This document shows, piece after piece, positions 23,503 through 30,429 of a stretch of DNA of 31,073 nucleotides. Under the pieces are notes generated by a model. It saw only the letters and a list, made by a program, of their open reading frames with translations. It was not told the origin of the DNA and made no database searches. The stretch lies in contig JAPKZM010000325.1 in the NCBI GenBank assembly GCA_026393775.1, forward strand, positions 1 to 31,073, written 5' to 3'. Both the position numbers and the translations under genes were made by a program. This DNA comes from Candidatus Aminicenantota bacterium. Its GTDB lineage: Bacteria; Acidobacteriota; Aminicenantia; UBA2199. Each line of letters begins with the position of its first letter. Positions within the stretch are counted from its first letter, which is position 1.

Positions 23503-23652
23503 ATGCGGAAAGCCGTATTCCTTGACCGCGATGGCAGCACAAATCATCCTACCACGCAGCGGGAGGATGGGATTTGTCTGCCTCGCGGGCAAAAGCAAAG
23601 CCGGAAAGCCGTATTCCTTGACCGCGATGGCACCTTGATCCGCGGGCGATGA
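23503..23652 (+). pseudogene. gmhB: 5' remnant of gmhB with internal 96-bp in-frame duplication/insertion
   Basis: The ATG at 23503, one base after waaF, opens MRKAVFLDRDG, the HAD motif I of heptose-bisphosphatases. After this the frame runs through a 65-base foreign-looking segment and then repeats RKAVFLDRDGT before stopping at 23650-23652. The 31 bases at 23506-23536 recur exactly at 23602-23632. The insert 23537-23601 forms a hairpin: CAAATCATCCT (23540-23550) with AGGAT (23564-23568) and GATTTG (23571-23576). The conserved stretch between DGTLI and the next helix, about 25 residues, is missing at about 23641-23648. Confidence 0.75.
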
Positions 23653-24116
23653 ATGAGGCCGGCTACCTGGTCATCGTGGTCAGCAACCAGTCGTCCGTGG
23701 CCCGGGGCATCTGCCGCGCGGAGGAAATCGAGCTCCTGCACCGGGAATTGCAGGATCATTTTAAAAAAGAGAACGCCGCTATCGCCGCCTTTTATTATTG
23801 CCCTTTTTTGCCCGATGGCGTGGTCAGCCGCTACCGCCGGAATAGTCGGCTGCGAAAACCGGCGCCGGGGATGCTGCTCCAGGCCGCCCGCGACTTTGAA
23901 CTCGATCTTTCCGCCTGCTTCATGATCGGCGACAAGACCGACGATATCCTGGCCGGGCAAAGGGCCGGCTGCAAAACCATGCTGGTGCGCACCGGCCAGG
24001 GCCGGAGCAGCGAAATTTCCTGGCCGGGCCACGGACGGCGGCCCGATTACATCGTCGACGACCTTCTGGCCGCCAGTGCCGTCCTTGCCTCCCTGGCCGA
24101 CGTTGCAAAAGGTTGA
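23649..24116 (+). CDS. gmhB: GmhB (D-glycero-D-manno-heptose 1,7-bisphosphate 7-phosphatase), N-terminally truncated by rearrangement
   Basis: About 155 residues carrying the later HAD motifs: GYLVIVVSNQSSVARG (motif II), YYCPFLPDG followed by LRKPAPGMLL (motif III Lys, and the remains of the zinc loop), and CFMIGDKTDDILAGQRAGCKTMLVRTG (motif IV). The catalytic DRDGT motif is in a different reading frame upstream, so this piece alone cannot be an active phosphatase. The zinc-loop cysteines are mostly absent (YRRNSRLRKP instead of a CxC pattern). The intact enzyme would dephosphorylate heptose bisphosphate in ADP-heptose synthesis beside waaF. The ATG at 23649 is an internal Met, not a true start. 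Confidence 0.8.
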   Translation: MNEAGYLVIVVSNQSSVARGICRAEEIELLHRELQDHFKKENAAIAAFYYCPFLPDGVVSRYRRNSRLRKPAPGMLLQAARDFELDLSACFMIGDKTDDILAGQRAGCKTMLVRTGQGRSSEISWPGHGRRPDYIVDDLLAASAVLASLADVAKG

Positions 24117-24150
24117 GCGTCCTGGTGGTGCAAGAAAAATCACTCCCGGC

Positions 24151-24159
24151 TGTTATAAT
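24151..24159 (+). promoter_or_regulatory. Extended -10 promoter abutting the ECF sigma factor gene
   Basis: TGTTATAAT (24151-24159), a perfect extended -10, ends five bases before the ATG at 24165, so the transcript would begin at about the start codon. No good -35 and no Shine-Dalgarno are seen. An autoregulated ECF-type promoter was not recognised. Confidence 0.5.
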
Positions 24160-24164
24160 GAATC

Positions 24165-24764
24165 ATGGCCAGTGAATCGCTGAACGATGACGAGATTATC
24201 ACCGCGGTGCTGGACGGCCGCAGGGACGATTTCGAGATCCTGATCAACCGCTACAGCGGGAAAATTATCAAATTTATCAACAGCATGATCGCCGATCGCG
24301 ATGAGGCCCAGAGCATTGCCCAGGACGTTTTTATAAAAATTTTCCAGAACCTCCCCTATTACAAAAAACAAAACAATTTCTCGGCTTTCATTTTTAAGAT
24401 AGCCAAAAACATGACCTTGAACTGGCTCAACCGCCAGAAACGCACCGTTTTTTTTTCCCGCCTGCTGGGCCAGGAATTCAGCCAGCCCCCATTCATACAG
24501 GCTCCGGTTCAGCCTGTTGATCCCGAGCAAGCAGAGAGGGATGAAAGGATCAACCAAAACCTGCGTAGCCTGCCCGAAGAGCAGCGCATCGCCTTGATCC
24601 TTAAAATATATCTGGAGTTTTCCTATAAACAAATCCAGGAGATCAGCGGCTGGTCGATTCCCAAGATCGAGACCCTGATCTCGCGGGCCAAAAGCCGGCT
24701 GAAAAAAAATATCGCCATGCAAGAAAAAAACTCCGTCTTTGTTTACCATGCGAGGAAAAAATGA
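24165..24764 (+). CDS. ECF-type RNA polymerase sigma factor
   Basis: 199 residues. Region 2 is visible at about residues 25-95 (FEILINRYSGKIIKFINSMIADRDEAQSIAQDVFIKIFQNL, then FSAFIFKIAKNMTLNWLNRQKR), with the D-E-A-x-x-x-x-Q-D-V-F signature of ECF factors. Region 4 is at about residues 130-185 (LPEEQRIALILKIYLEFSYKQIQEISGWSIPKIETLISRAKSRLKK), a helix-turn-helix that binds the -35 element. The final ATGA is shared with the anti-sigma gene, a four-base overlap that fixes stoichiometry. The downstream genes suggest an envelope-stress regulon. No Shine-Dalgarno precedes the ATG. Confidence 0.93.
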   Translation: MASESLNDDEIITAVLDGRRDDFEILINRYSGKIIKFINSMIADRDEAQSIAQDVFIKIFQNLPYYKKQNNFSAFIFKIAKNMTLNWLNRQKRTVFFSRLLGQEFSQPPFIQAPVQPVDPEQAERDERINQNLRSLPEEQRIALILKIYLEFSYKQIQEISGWSIPKIETLISRAKSRLKKNIAMQEKNSVFVYHARKK

Positions 24765-25234
24765 ATTGCGAAAAAGTACGGTCGCGGCTTAGCGCTTACC
24801 AGGATGGGGAGCTGACTGTTTCACAGTCACGCGAACTGGAGCGTCACCTGGGGGCTTGCGCCGCCTGCCAGTCCGAATGGGAGGGTTATCAGACCCTGGT
24901 CGCCGGCCTCCGCCGTCTGACCGCGCCGGCCCCGATTCCGGGTTTTTCCTCACGGGTCATGGCCTCCTTGCGCGACCAACCCGAAAAGAGATACCGCTGG
25001 CTGCCCTCGTTGGCCTATACGCTCGCCTTGCTGCTGATATTCATCAGCGGCTTTATGCTGGAAATGTCGGCCAACGGCCAGCGCCAGACCGGCACGGCCA
25101 ACGGCCAGGCCGCGACAGCCCCGAAAACAGCCATGACCTTCAGTGCCGTACTGGCGGAGAACCAGGGACTGGGGCTGCTGGCCATCCAGGACAGCACGTT
25201 GGAATTATGCAGTGGGGGCGCTCATGAAAAATAA
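24761..25234 (+). CDS. Membrane-bound anti-sigma factor with zinc finger (zf-HC2)
   Basis: 157 residues. The N-terminal ZAS domain has the CxxxxxRLSAYQDGEL start and the zinc motif HLGACAACQSEW (HxxxCxxC) at residues 30-37. One membrane helix lies at about 85-105 (LAYTLALLLIFISGFMLEM), followed by a periplasmic tail of about 50 residues. It should hold the adjacent ECF sigma factor at the inner membrane until an envelope signal releases it. It overlaps the sigma gene by four bases and the next gene by 11. No separate site-2 protease is nearby. Confidence 0.88.
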   Translation: MNCEKVRSRLSAYQDGELTVSQSRELERHLGACAACQSEWEGYQTLVAGLRRLTAPAPIPGFSSRVMASLRDQPEKRYRWLPSLAYTLALLLIFISGFMLEMSANGQRQTGTANGQAATAPKTAMTFSAVLAENQGLGLLAIQDSTLELCSGGAHEK

Positions 25235-25691
25235 CCGCTGGCTGCCCTTTTTACTGGCCCTCTCGCTGGCATTGAACCTGGCTTTTCTGGCCGCATTAGT
25301 TTACAAAAGGACGTGGCCCAAAAAAAGCGTTGTCCGGCCTCGGCTGGAAATGAAAAATGATTTCCGCCTGTCTTCAGGGCAGGAGATGCAGGTGCGCGAA
25401 ATCATCCACAAGTTCAAGATCAATTCCTTGCTTGCCAAGGAAGACATCCGGGACAAGCGGGTGGAAATCGTAGAAGAACTGGGTAATCCCGCCTGCGCTG
25501 CGCAGAAGGTCAACAACCTGGCTGACGAGCTGAATCTGCTGGAGAACCAGCTGAACCGGGATTTTCTCGCCGCCCTGCTGAAAATCAATGAAATTCTCGA
25601 ACCCAGCCAGCGGCTCAACCTGCTTTACCGCCTGAGCCGCAACTGGTTCTTTTTAACGCCAACCCGAGAAAAAGGAGGACTCGATGAATAA
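25224..25691 (+). CDS. CnrX/CpxP-like periplasmic sensor, membrane anchored
   Basis: 155 residues from the ATG at 25224, within the last codons of the anti-sigma gene and preceded by a G-rich ribosome-binding site. An N-terminal hydrophobic helix (residues 7-27, LPFLLALSLALNLAFLAALVY) acts as signal anchor. The rest is long amphipathic helices (LSSGQEMQVREIIHKFKIN, LADELNLLENQLNRDFLAALLKINEIL) ending in LEPSQRLNLLYRL, an imperfect 'LTPEQR' motif. This is the layout of CpxP/Spy/CnrX-family periplasmic sensors, which bind metals or unfolded proteins. With the sigma/anti-sigma pair it probably senses envelope stress. It overlaps the next gene by eight bases. Confidence 0.75.
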   Translation: MKNNRWLPFLLALSLALNLAFLAALVYKRTWPKKSVVRPRLEMKNDFRLSSGQEMQVREIIHKFKINSLLAKEDIRDKRVEIVEELGNPACAAQKVNNLADELNLLENQLNRDFLAALLKINEILEPSQRLNLLYRLSRNWFFLTPTREKGGLDE

Positions 25692-26253
25692 AAAAACAAT
25701 TTTTTTACTGATGCTGATGATCATGCTGAGCGTATCCATCCAAGCCCAGGCGCATAAAAAAATTTGGCCCAGTATTCTGCCCAACCTGAGATTCGGTTTG
25801 TACATGGCTGAAAATAACCTTTTCGAAGCTCGCTTCATCCTGCGTTTGAAAAACGAAATCGGACTGACTCCGGCCCAGGAACAGAAAATCGAAAATATGA
25901 TGCTGGCCAATGAGGAAGCCGCAATCCGCCGCGGCTCGGACATAAAGGTGCTGGAACTGAAATTCGCCGCTCTGCTCAAAAACAACCGCATCGACCGCCG
26001 CGCGATGGAGGACATGGCCCGCGCCATGGGCAAATTGAAGACCGATTTGCAGGTCGACCACCTCAATTACCTGCTCGACCTGCGCGACACACTGACGCCG
26101 GAACAGATCCAAAAAATCGAAAAATTGAAAAAGGATATCCCGGAACGGATGCGCGACAAAATGCACGGGCGCAGCGGATACCGGGGTGACTTTCCCCCGC
26201 CCATGCCGCCCGATGAAAAGGACGATGGGCCTTCCGATCCCGAAGACCTTTAA
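25684..26253 (+). CDS. Spy/CpxP-like periplasmic LTxxQ protein
   Basis: 189 residues with a signal peptide (MNKKTIFLLMLMIMLSVSIQAQA) and an all-helical mature part carrying two LTxxQ motifs: IGLTPAQEQKIENMM at about residue 60 and DTLTPEQIQKIEKLKK at about residue 140. These motifs define the CpxP/Spy family of periplasmic chaperones and stress sensors. The C-terminus is disordered and rich in Pro, Asp and Glu (PPPMPPDEKDDGPSDPEDL). AAGGAGG precedes the ATG. It is last in the sigma factor operon and ends ten bases before the convergent EF-G-like gene. It is likely the effector or feedback sensor of the same pathway. Confidence 0.82.
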   Translation: MNKKTIFLLMLMIMLSVSIQAQAHKKIWPSILPNLRFGLYMAENNLFEARFILRLKNEIGLTPAQEQKIENMMLANEEAAIRRGSDIKVLELKFAALLKNNRIDRRAMEDMARAMGKLKTDLQVDHLNYLLDLRDTLTPEQIQKIEKLKKDIPERMRDKMHGRSGYRGDFPPPMPPDEKDDGPSDPEDL

Positions 26254-26263
26254 ACGAACAGTC

Positions 26264-28348
26264 CTACTCTTCCTCTTCCTTGACCCGGCCTTCCTTGACC
26301 GCTTCGGCAATGATCTTTTTCTGCAGGTGCCCCGGCACATCCTCATAATGCGAGAATTCCATGAAAAAGCTGCCGCGGCCGCCGGTGATCGACGTCAGCG
26401 TCGGCTCAAAATCGAGCATTTCCGACATGGGTACCGAGGCCTTGACCACGTGGTTTTTGCCCTTGGTTTCCATTCCCTGGATTCGACCGCGCCGGCCGCT
26501 CAGGTTGCCGTTGATTTCCCCCATGAACTCCTCGGGGATGATTACTTCCACCTTCATGACCGGTTCCAGGATGGTGGGCTTGGCGGCCTTCATGGCCATC
26601 TTGAAAGCCATGGAAGAAGCCATCTTGAAAGCCATGTCCGAGGAATCGACTTCATGGTGGCTGCCGTCATACAGTTCGACCCTGAAATCGACCACCGGAT
26701 ATCCCGCCAGCACGCCGAAATTCTTGGCTTCAACAATCCCCTTCTCAATAGCCGGCACGAAGTTGCGAGGGATGGACATGCCAACCAGTGAATTGACGAA
26801 TTCGAAATCGGTGCCGCGCGGGAGCGGTTCCATGCGGATCAGGACATGGCCGTACTGGCCGCGGCCGCCGCTCTGCTTCTTGTACTTCTTTTCGACATCA
26901 GATTTGCCCAACACGGTTTCACGGTAGGCGATCTTCGGCGGCTTCATCGTCACTTCCACGCCGTACTTGCGCTTCAATTTATTGGCCACCAGTTCGACAT
27001 GCAATTGCCCGTTGCCGGAGATGACCAGCTCCTTGGTCTGCGGATCACGCAGCATCTTCAGCGTAGGGTCCTCTTCCATGATGCGTTGCAGGGCCGTTGA
27101 GATCTTGCCTTCATCGGCCCGGGCCTTGGGTTCGATGGCGAACGAAATGGACGGCGCGGAGAAGGTGATTTCCGGAAGCCTGATCTTGTCGGTCTTGCTG
27201 GACAGCGAATCCCCGGTTTGCGTTTCCTTCAGTTTGGCCACGGCCACGATATCCCCGGCCTTGACTTCACCCGCCGATTCCTGGGTCTTGCCTTGCAACA
27301 GGAACAAGCCGGCGATCCGCTCCTCGGCTTCCTTGGTCGAATTGAAATAAAAAGTATCGGGCTTGAACGTCCCGGAAAAAACCCGGATCAGCGATACCTT
27401 GCCGGTGAACGGATCGGAGATGGTCTTGAAAACCAGGGCGGCGAAAGGGCCGTTCGCATCGGCTTTGAGCTCGGTCCCGTTTTTCGCAGCCGGCGGGGCG
27501 AAATCGTTCGGTGCCGGGGAAAAAGCAACGATAAAATCCAGCAACTGCTGGACGCCGCGGTTGCCGACGGCGTCGCAGGCCAGCACCGGGAAAATATTGC
27601 GCTGCAGCAAGGCGCCTTTCAGACCCTGGCTGATTTCTTCGGGGGTCAAATTGCCATTGGCAAAATATTTATCCATGAGTTTTTCGTCGTTTTCGGCGAT
27701 CTTTTCCAGCAGCGCTTCGCGGCGCAGGGAGACCTCTTCCTTGAGCGCCTCGGGGATGGGGATTTCCTTGCTTTCCCCCTTTTCATCTCCGCCGAACTGG
27801 TAGGCTTTCATCCCGATGATGTCCACCAAGCCGCTGAACTCCGCCCCCTTGCCGATGGGAATCTGCACGGCCACCACGTTGTTGCCGAAGACCGTGGCCA
27901 GGGAGTCCAGCACCTTGTCGAAATCGGCCATATCCTTGGCCATCTTGTTGACGACGAAAATCACCGTCCGGCGGGATTCGCCCATGGCCTCGAATATCTT
28001 TTCGGTTTGGACCTGGACGCCTTCCTGGGCGCTGACCACCAGCACTCCAGTTTCCACGGCCCGCAATGCCACCAGGGCATCCCAGACGAAACTGGCGAAT
28101 CCCGGGGTGTCGAGAATGTTGATCTTGACTTTATCTTTATAGGCGTAGGCCAGGGAAGACTGAATGGAGATTTTCCGGGCGATCTCCTCCTCATCGAAAT
28201 CGGTGACCGTGTTGCCCTGGTCCACTTTGCCCAGGCGGTTGACCATCTTGGTGTTGTACAGCAGCGCGGACACGATGCTCGTCTTTCCGCTGTGGCTATG
28301 GCCGACGAAGGCGACGTTGCGCAAATTTTCAGTTGGGATTTCTTTCAT
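26264..28348 (-). CDS. Elongation factor G paralogue (FusA2/EF-G-II type GTPase)
   Basis: 694 residues with the full five-domain EF-G layout. G1 is GHSHSGKTS (residues 16-24), diverged from the GHIDAGKTT of canonical EF-G. G3 is DTPGFASFVWD instead of DTPGHVDF. G4 reads NKMAKDMADFD, with Ala where the guanine-contacting Asp normally sits. Domain II, III and IV motifs are present (LVISGNGQLHVELVANKLKRKYGVEV, SGGRGQYGHVLIRMEP, DSSDMAFKMASSMAFKMAMK, EFMGEINGNLSGRRGRIQGM). Such paralogues sometimes act in ribosome recycling or specialised translation rather than general translocation. AGGAGA precedes the ATG, which shares ATGA with the glyS stop. Confidence 0.9.
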   Translation of the reverse strand: MKEIPTENLRNVAFVGHSHSGKTSIVSALLYNTKMVNRLGKVDQGNTVTDFDEEEIARKISIQSSLAYAYKDKVKINILDTPGFASFVWDALVALRAVETGVLVVSAQEGVQVQTEKIFEAMGESRRTVIFVVNKMAKDMADFDKVLDSLATVFGNNVVAVQIPIGKGAEFSGLVDIIGMKAYQFGGDEKGESKEIPIPEALKEEVSLRREALLEKIAENDEKLMDKYFANGNLTPEEISQGLKGALLQRNIFPVLACDAVGNRGVQQLLDFIVAFSPAPNDFAPPAAKNGTELKADANGPFAALVFKTISDPFTGKVSLIRVFSGTFKPDTFYFNSTKEAEERIAGLFLLQGKTQESAGEVKAGDIVAVAKLKETQTGDSLSSKTDKIRLPEITFSAPSISFAIEPKARADEGKISTALQRIMEEDPTLKMLRDPQTKELVISGNGQLHVELVANKLKRKYGVEVTMKPPKIAYRETVLGKSDVEKKYKKQSGGRGQYGHVLIRMEPLPRGTDFEFVNSLVGMSIPRNFVPAIEKGIVEAKNFGVLAGYPVVDFRVELYDGSHHEVDSSDMAFKMASSMAFKMAMKAAKPTILEPVMKVEVIIPEEFMGEINGNLSGRRGRIQGMETKGKNHVVKASVPMSEMLDFEPTLTSITGGRGSFFMEFSHYEDVPGHLQKKIIAEAVKEGRVKEEEE

Positions 28349-29436
28349 ATTTTTTCTCCTGGTTTGAGTTCGACAAGCAATGAAAAATCGGCCACGCTGG
28401 AAAGCAATTCATCGATGCGTTGCAGCAGGGCGATGCGGTTCTTGCGTAAGGATTCGTTTTCATCCATGACTAAAACCTTATCGAAAAAGCGGTCGATGAT
28501 CGGTTTCATCTCCAGGATCTCGGAACTGGCCTGGAGGTAATTTTTTTTGATGATCAGGGCGTCGATGCGCGGTTTCGATTCCTTGAAGATGTCGGAAAGG
28601 ATCTTTTCTTCATGATCCTTGAGCAGCCCCTCGGAAAAATGGCAACGTTCCATGCCCTTGCTGATGTTTTTCAAACGCCGTTGCACGGCCGCCAGTTGAT
28701 CGACCAGTCCGCCAGCGGCCAGTTTAGCCAGCGCTTCCGCTTTCAAGAACGTATCGTAGACCGACAGCGCATCCTTGCCCAGCACGGCGTTGACGATATC
28801 ATAGCGGAGGTGCCAGTAATCCTTCAGGGAATTCTCCAGCCTGGAGATGAAAAGTTCGTTGATCGCATCGCAATCCCGCCGCAGATCGGCATCTTTTTTG
28901 GCGAAATTAAGCACGGCCAGTCGGATCAGCGGGGCGAGGTCCACGGCCAGTTTGAAATCGACGATGATCTTGATGATCGCGTTGGCGTCACGGCGAATCC
29001 CGTACGGGTCCTTGGAACTGGAAATTTTGATCCCCTTGCCGACAAAGCCGGCGATATTATCGATGCGGTCGGCGATGGAGAGGATGCCCGCGCCGAGGTC
29101 GTCCAGCTTCTCGTCAGCCAGGCCGCGCGGCAGGTAATGACCGTAAATCGCCTTCCAAACCACGGGATCCTCCCCGGCTTCCTTCAGGTAAAGGCCACCC
29201 ATGATTCCCTGCAGCGACGGAAATTCCCGGACCATCTTGGTCAGCAGGTCGTTCTTGCAATGGAAGGCCGCTTTTTGCAGTTTTTCACGCAGCGCCCCGT
29301 TGTGGGTTTCATTGACCAGGAAGTCCACCAGCGCGGCTACCCGGCCGATTTTGTCCAGATAGGTCCCCAATTCTTTCTGGAACATGACGTTTTTCAACAA
29401 GGGTTTCAACGAGAAGTAGTCAATCTTGCGGTCCAT
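28345..29436 (-). CDS. glyS: Glycyl-tRNA synthetase beta subunit, C-terminal half (downstream of an in-frame stop)
   Basis: 363 residues from the first ATG after the stop. It continues the GlyS alignment without a frame change: LKNVMFQKELGTYLDKIGRV, the HD-domain part KNDLLTKMVREFPSLQGIMGGLY, GILSIADRIDNIAGFVGKGI, SSSKDPYGIRRDANAIIKII, and the C-terminal DALR-like anticodon region FFDKVLVMDENESLRKNRIALLQ. There is no ribosome-binding site before 29436, and the seven codons 29457-29437 also match GlyS (AQFYWD), so this is a piece of one interrupted gene, not an independently starting one. The stop overlaps the EF-G-like start by four bases. Confidence 0.88.
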   Translation of the reverse strand: MDRKIDYFSLKPLLKNVMFQKELGTYLDKIGRVAALVDFLVNETHNGALREKLQKAAFHCKNDLLTKMVREFPSLQGIMGGLYLKEAGEDPVVWKAIYGHYLPRGLADEKLDDLGAGILSIADRIDNIAGFVGKGIKISSSKDPYGIRRDANAIIKIIVDFKLAVDLAPLIRLAVLNFAKKDADLRRDCDAINELFISRLENSLKDYWHLRYDIVNAVLGKDALSVYDTFLKAEALAKLAAGGLVDQLAAVQRRLKNISKGMERCHFSEGLLKDHEEKILSDIFKESKPRIDALIIKKNYLQASSEILEMKPIIDRFFDKVLVMDENESLRKNRIALLQRIDELLSSVADFSLLVELKPGEKI

Positions 29437-29457
29437 GTCCCAGTAAAATTGCGCGTA

Positions 29458-30429
29458 TTAGAAAGTAGACTTGATGACTTTTTCGTTGCCGCGGCTGACT
29501 TTTTTGTTTTCATCAGGGATATTGGCCACGCCGACGAAAAAGTTGCTCAGTTTGCCGGCGCGATCGTACACCGGCAGCAGTTTCTTTTCGTGGGTCATGA
29601 AGGTGGCGATGATCTCCGCCGGCAGGTTCAGATACTTGGCGTCGAAACTGCCGCTGAACGCCACCGGGTATTCATTGCTGAACACGTAATAGTCCAGCAT
29701 GGTTTCATCCACGCGCACCCGGCCATCCAGGTCAGCTTCGATGTCCTTGATTTCAGCCAAGATCTTAGCCTTGCGTTCTTCTTCCTTGAGGATGATGAAA
29801 TTCTTGCTCAGCCCCTGAACATAATCTTTGAAAGAATTGACTTCAAAAAAGGCATCAGACAAAAGCAGGTGGCCCAGAGCCTTGTTCCCCGATTGGATCC
29901 CCGCAAACTCGACCGCCAGTGGTTTATTGTTGAACAGGGCCAGAATGTTGCGGATCGGCCGGATGAACGGCACACGCGATTCATTCCAGACCATGGCCTT
30001 GCTGAACGTCAGCCCCGCGAGAATCTCCGGAATGGCGGTTTGCAGCAGCTTGGCCGTATCTTCACCACCCGCGACCCTGACGGTGCCCAGGTAACTGCCC
30101 TTGGCGGTTTCTATTTCGACCACATCGGCCAGTTTGACCTGGTTGATTTCGCAGAATTTTTTCAAAGCCACAGTCGGCGCTCCCCTTTCATCCAGGGCGA
30201 TGCGTTTGGCAGGACCTAGGACCGTCTCTTCCTTATGGGCGGTTTTTTCGCTCAGACGGGTGACATGGACCATCAGACGGCGGTTGCTGGCCGCGCCTTC
30301 GATTCCGCCATGGCTGAGGTTCAATTTCTCCAGCCGGGCTCGAAAAAGGTCCTTGAGCTGATCATGGATGGCGCCGACCGCGTGGGTGGGTATCTCTTCG
30401 ACTCCCAATTCAAACAATAGGTCAGCCAT
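29458..30429 (-). CDS. glyS: Glycyl-tRNA synthetase beta subunit, N-terminal half (ends at premature TAA)
   Basis: 323 residues from the ATG at 30429, which overlaps the glyQ stop by eight bases; the MADLLFELGVEEIP opening is the canonical GlyS start. Other motifs: EGAASNRRLMVHVTRL, LGPAKRIALDERGAPTVALKKFC, FSKAMVWNESRVPFIRPIRNILALF, EIIATFMTHEKKLLPVYD and FFVGVANIPDENKKVSRGNEKVI. It ends at TAA (29460-29458), exactly where GlyS normally continues, and the same frame proceeds into the C-terminal half. Sum of both parts is about 694 codons against 689 in E. coli. GlyS supplies tRNA recognition to the alpha2beta2 enzyme. See the finding on the stop. Confidence 0.9.
   Translation of the reverse strand: MADLLFELGVEEIPTHAVGAIHDQLKDLFRARLEKLNLSHGGIEGAASNRRLMVHVTRLSEKTAHKEETVLGPAKRIALDERGAPTVALKKFCEINQVKLADVVEIETAKGSYLGTVRVAGGEDTAKLLQTAIPEILAGLTFSKAMVWNESRVPFIRPIRNILALFNNKPLAVEFAGIQSGNKALGHLLLSDAFFEVNSFKDYVQGLSKNFIILKEEERKAKILAEIKDIEADLDGRVRVDETMLDYYVFSNEYPVAFSGSFDAKYLNLPAEIIATFMTHEKKLLPVYDRAGKLSNFFVGVANIPDENKKVSRGNEKVIKSTF

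Noticed and set aside
23564..23600. tRNA T-arm-like sequence on the minus strand within the gmhB insert
   Set aside because: The minus strand contains CAAATCCCATCCTCCCGC, recalling a tRNA-Ser 3' end, but there is no GGTTC, no CCA and no cloverleaf around it.
26590..26660. Apparent internal duplication in the EF-G paralogue (AFKMASSMAFKMAMK)
   Set aside because: This repeated look is the normal conserved DSSxMAFKxAxSMAFK segment of EF-G domain V/IV, not a duplication.
27218..28540. 440-codon plus-strand open frame opposite the EF-G paralogue
   Set aside because: Antisense shadow of a conserved GTPase crossing into glyS.
28612..30219. 535-codon plus-strand open frame opposite glyS
   Set aside because: Exactly antisense to a strongly conserved gene; the translation resembles nothing, and long antisense frames arise from the GC-rich third positions here.
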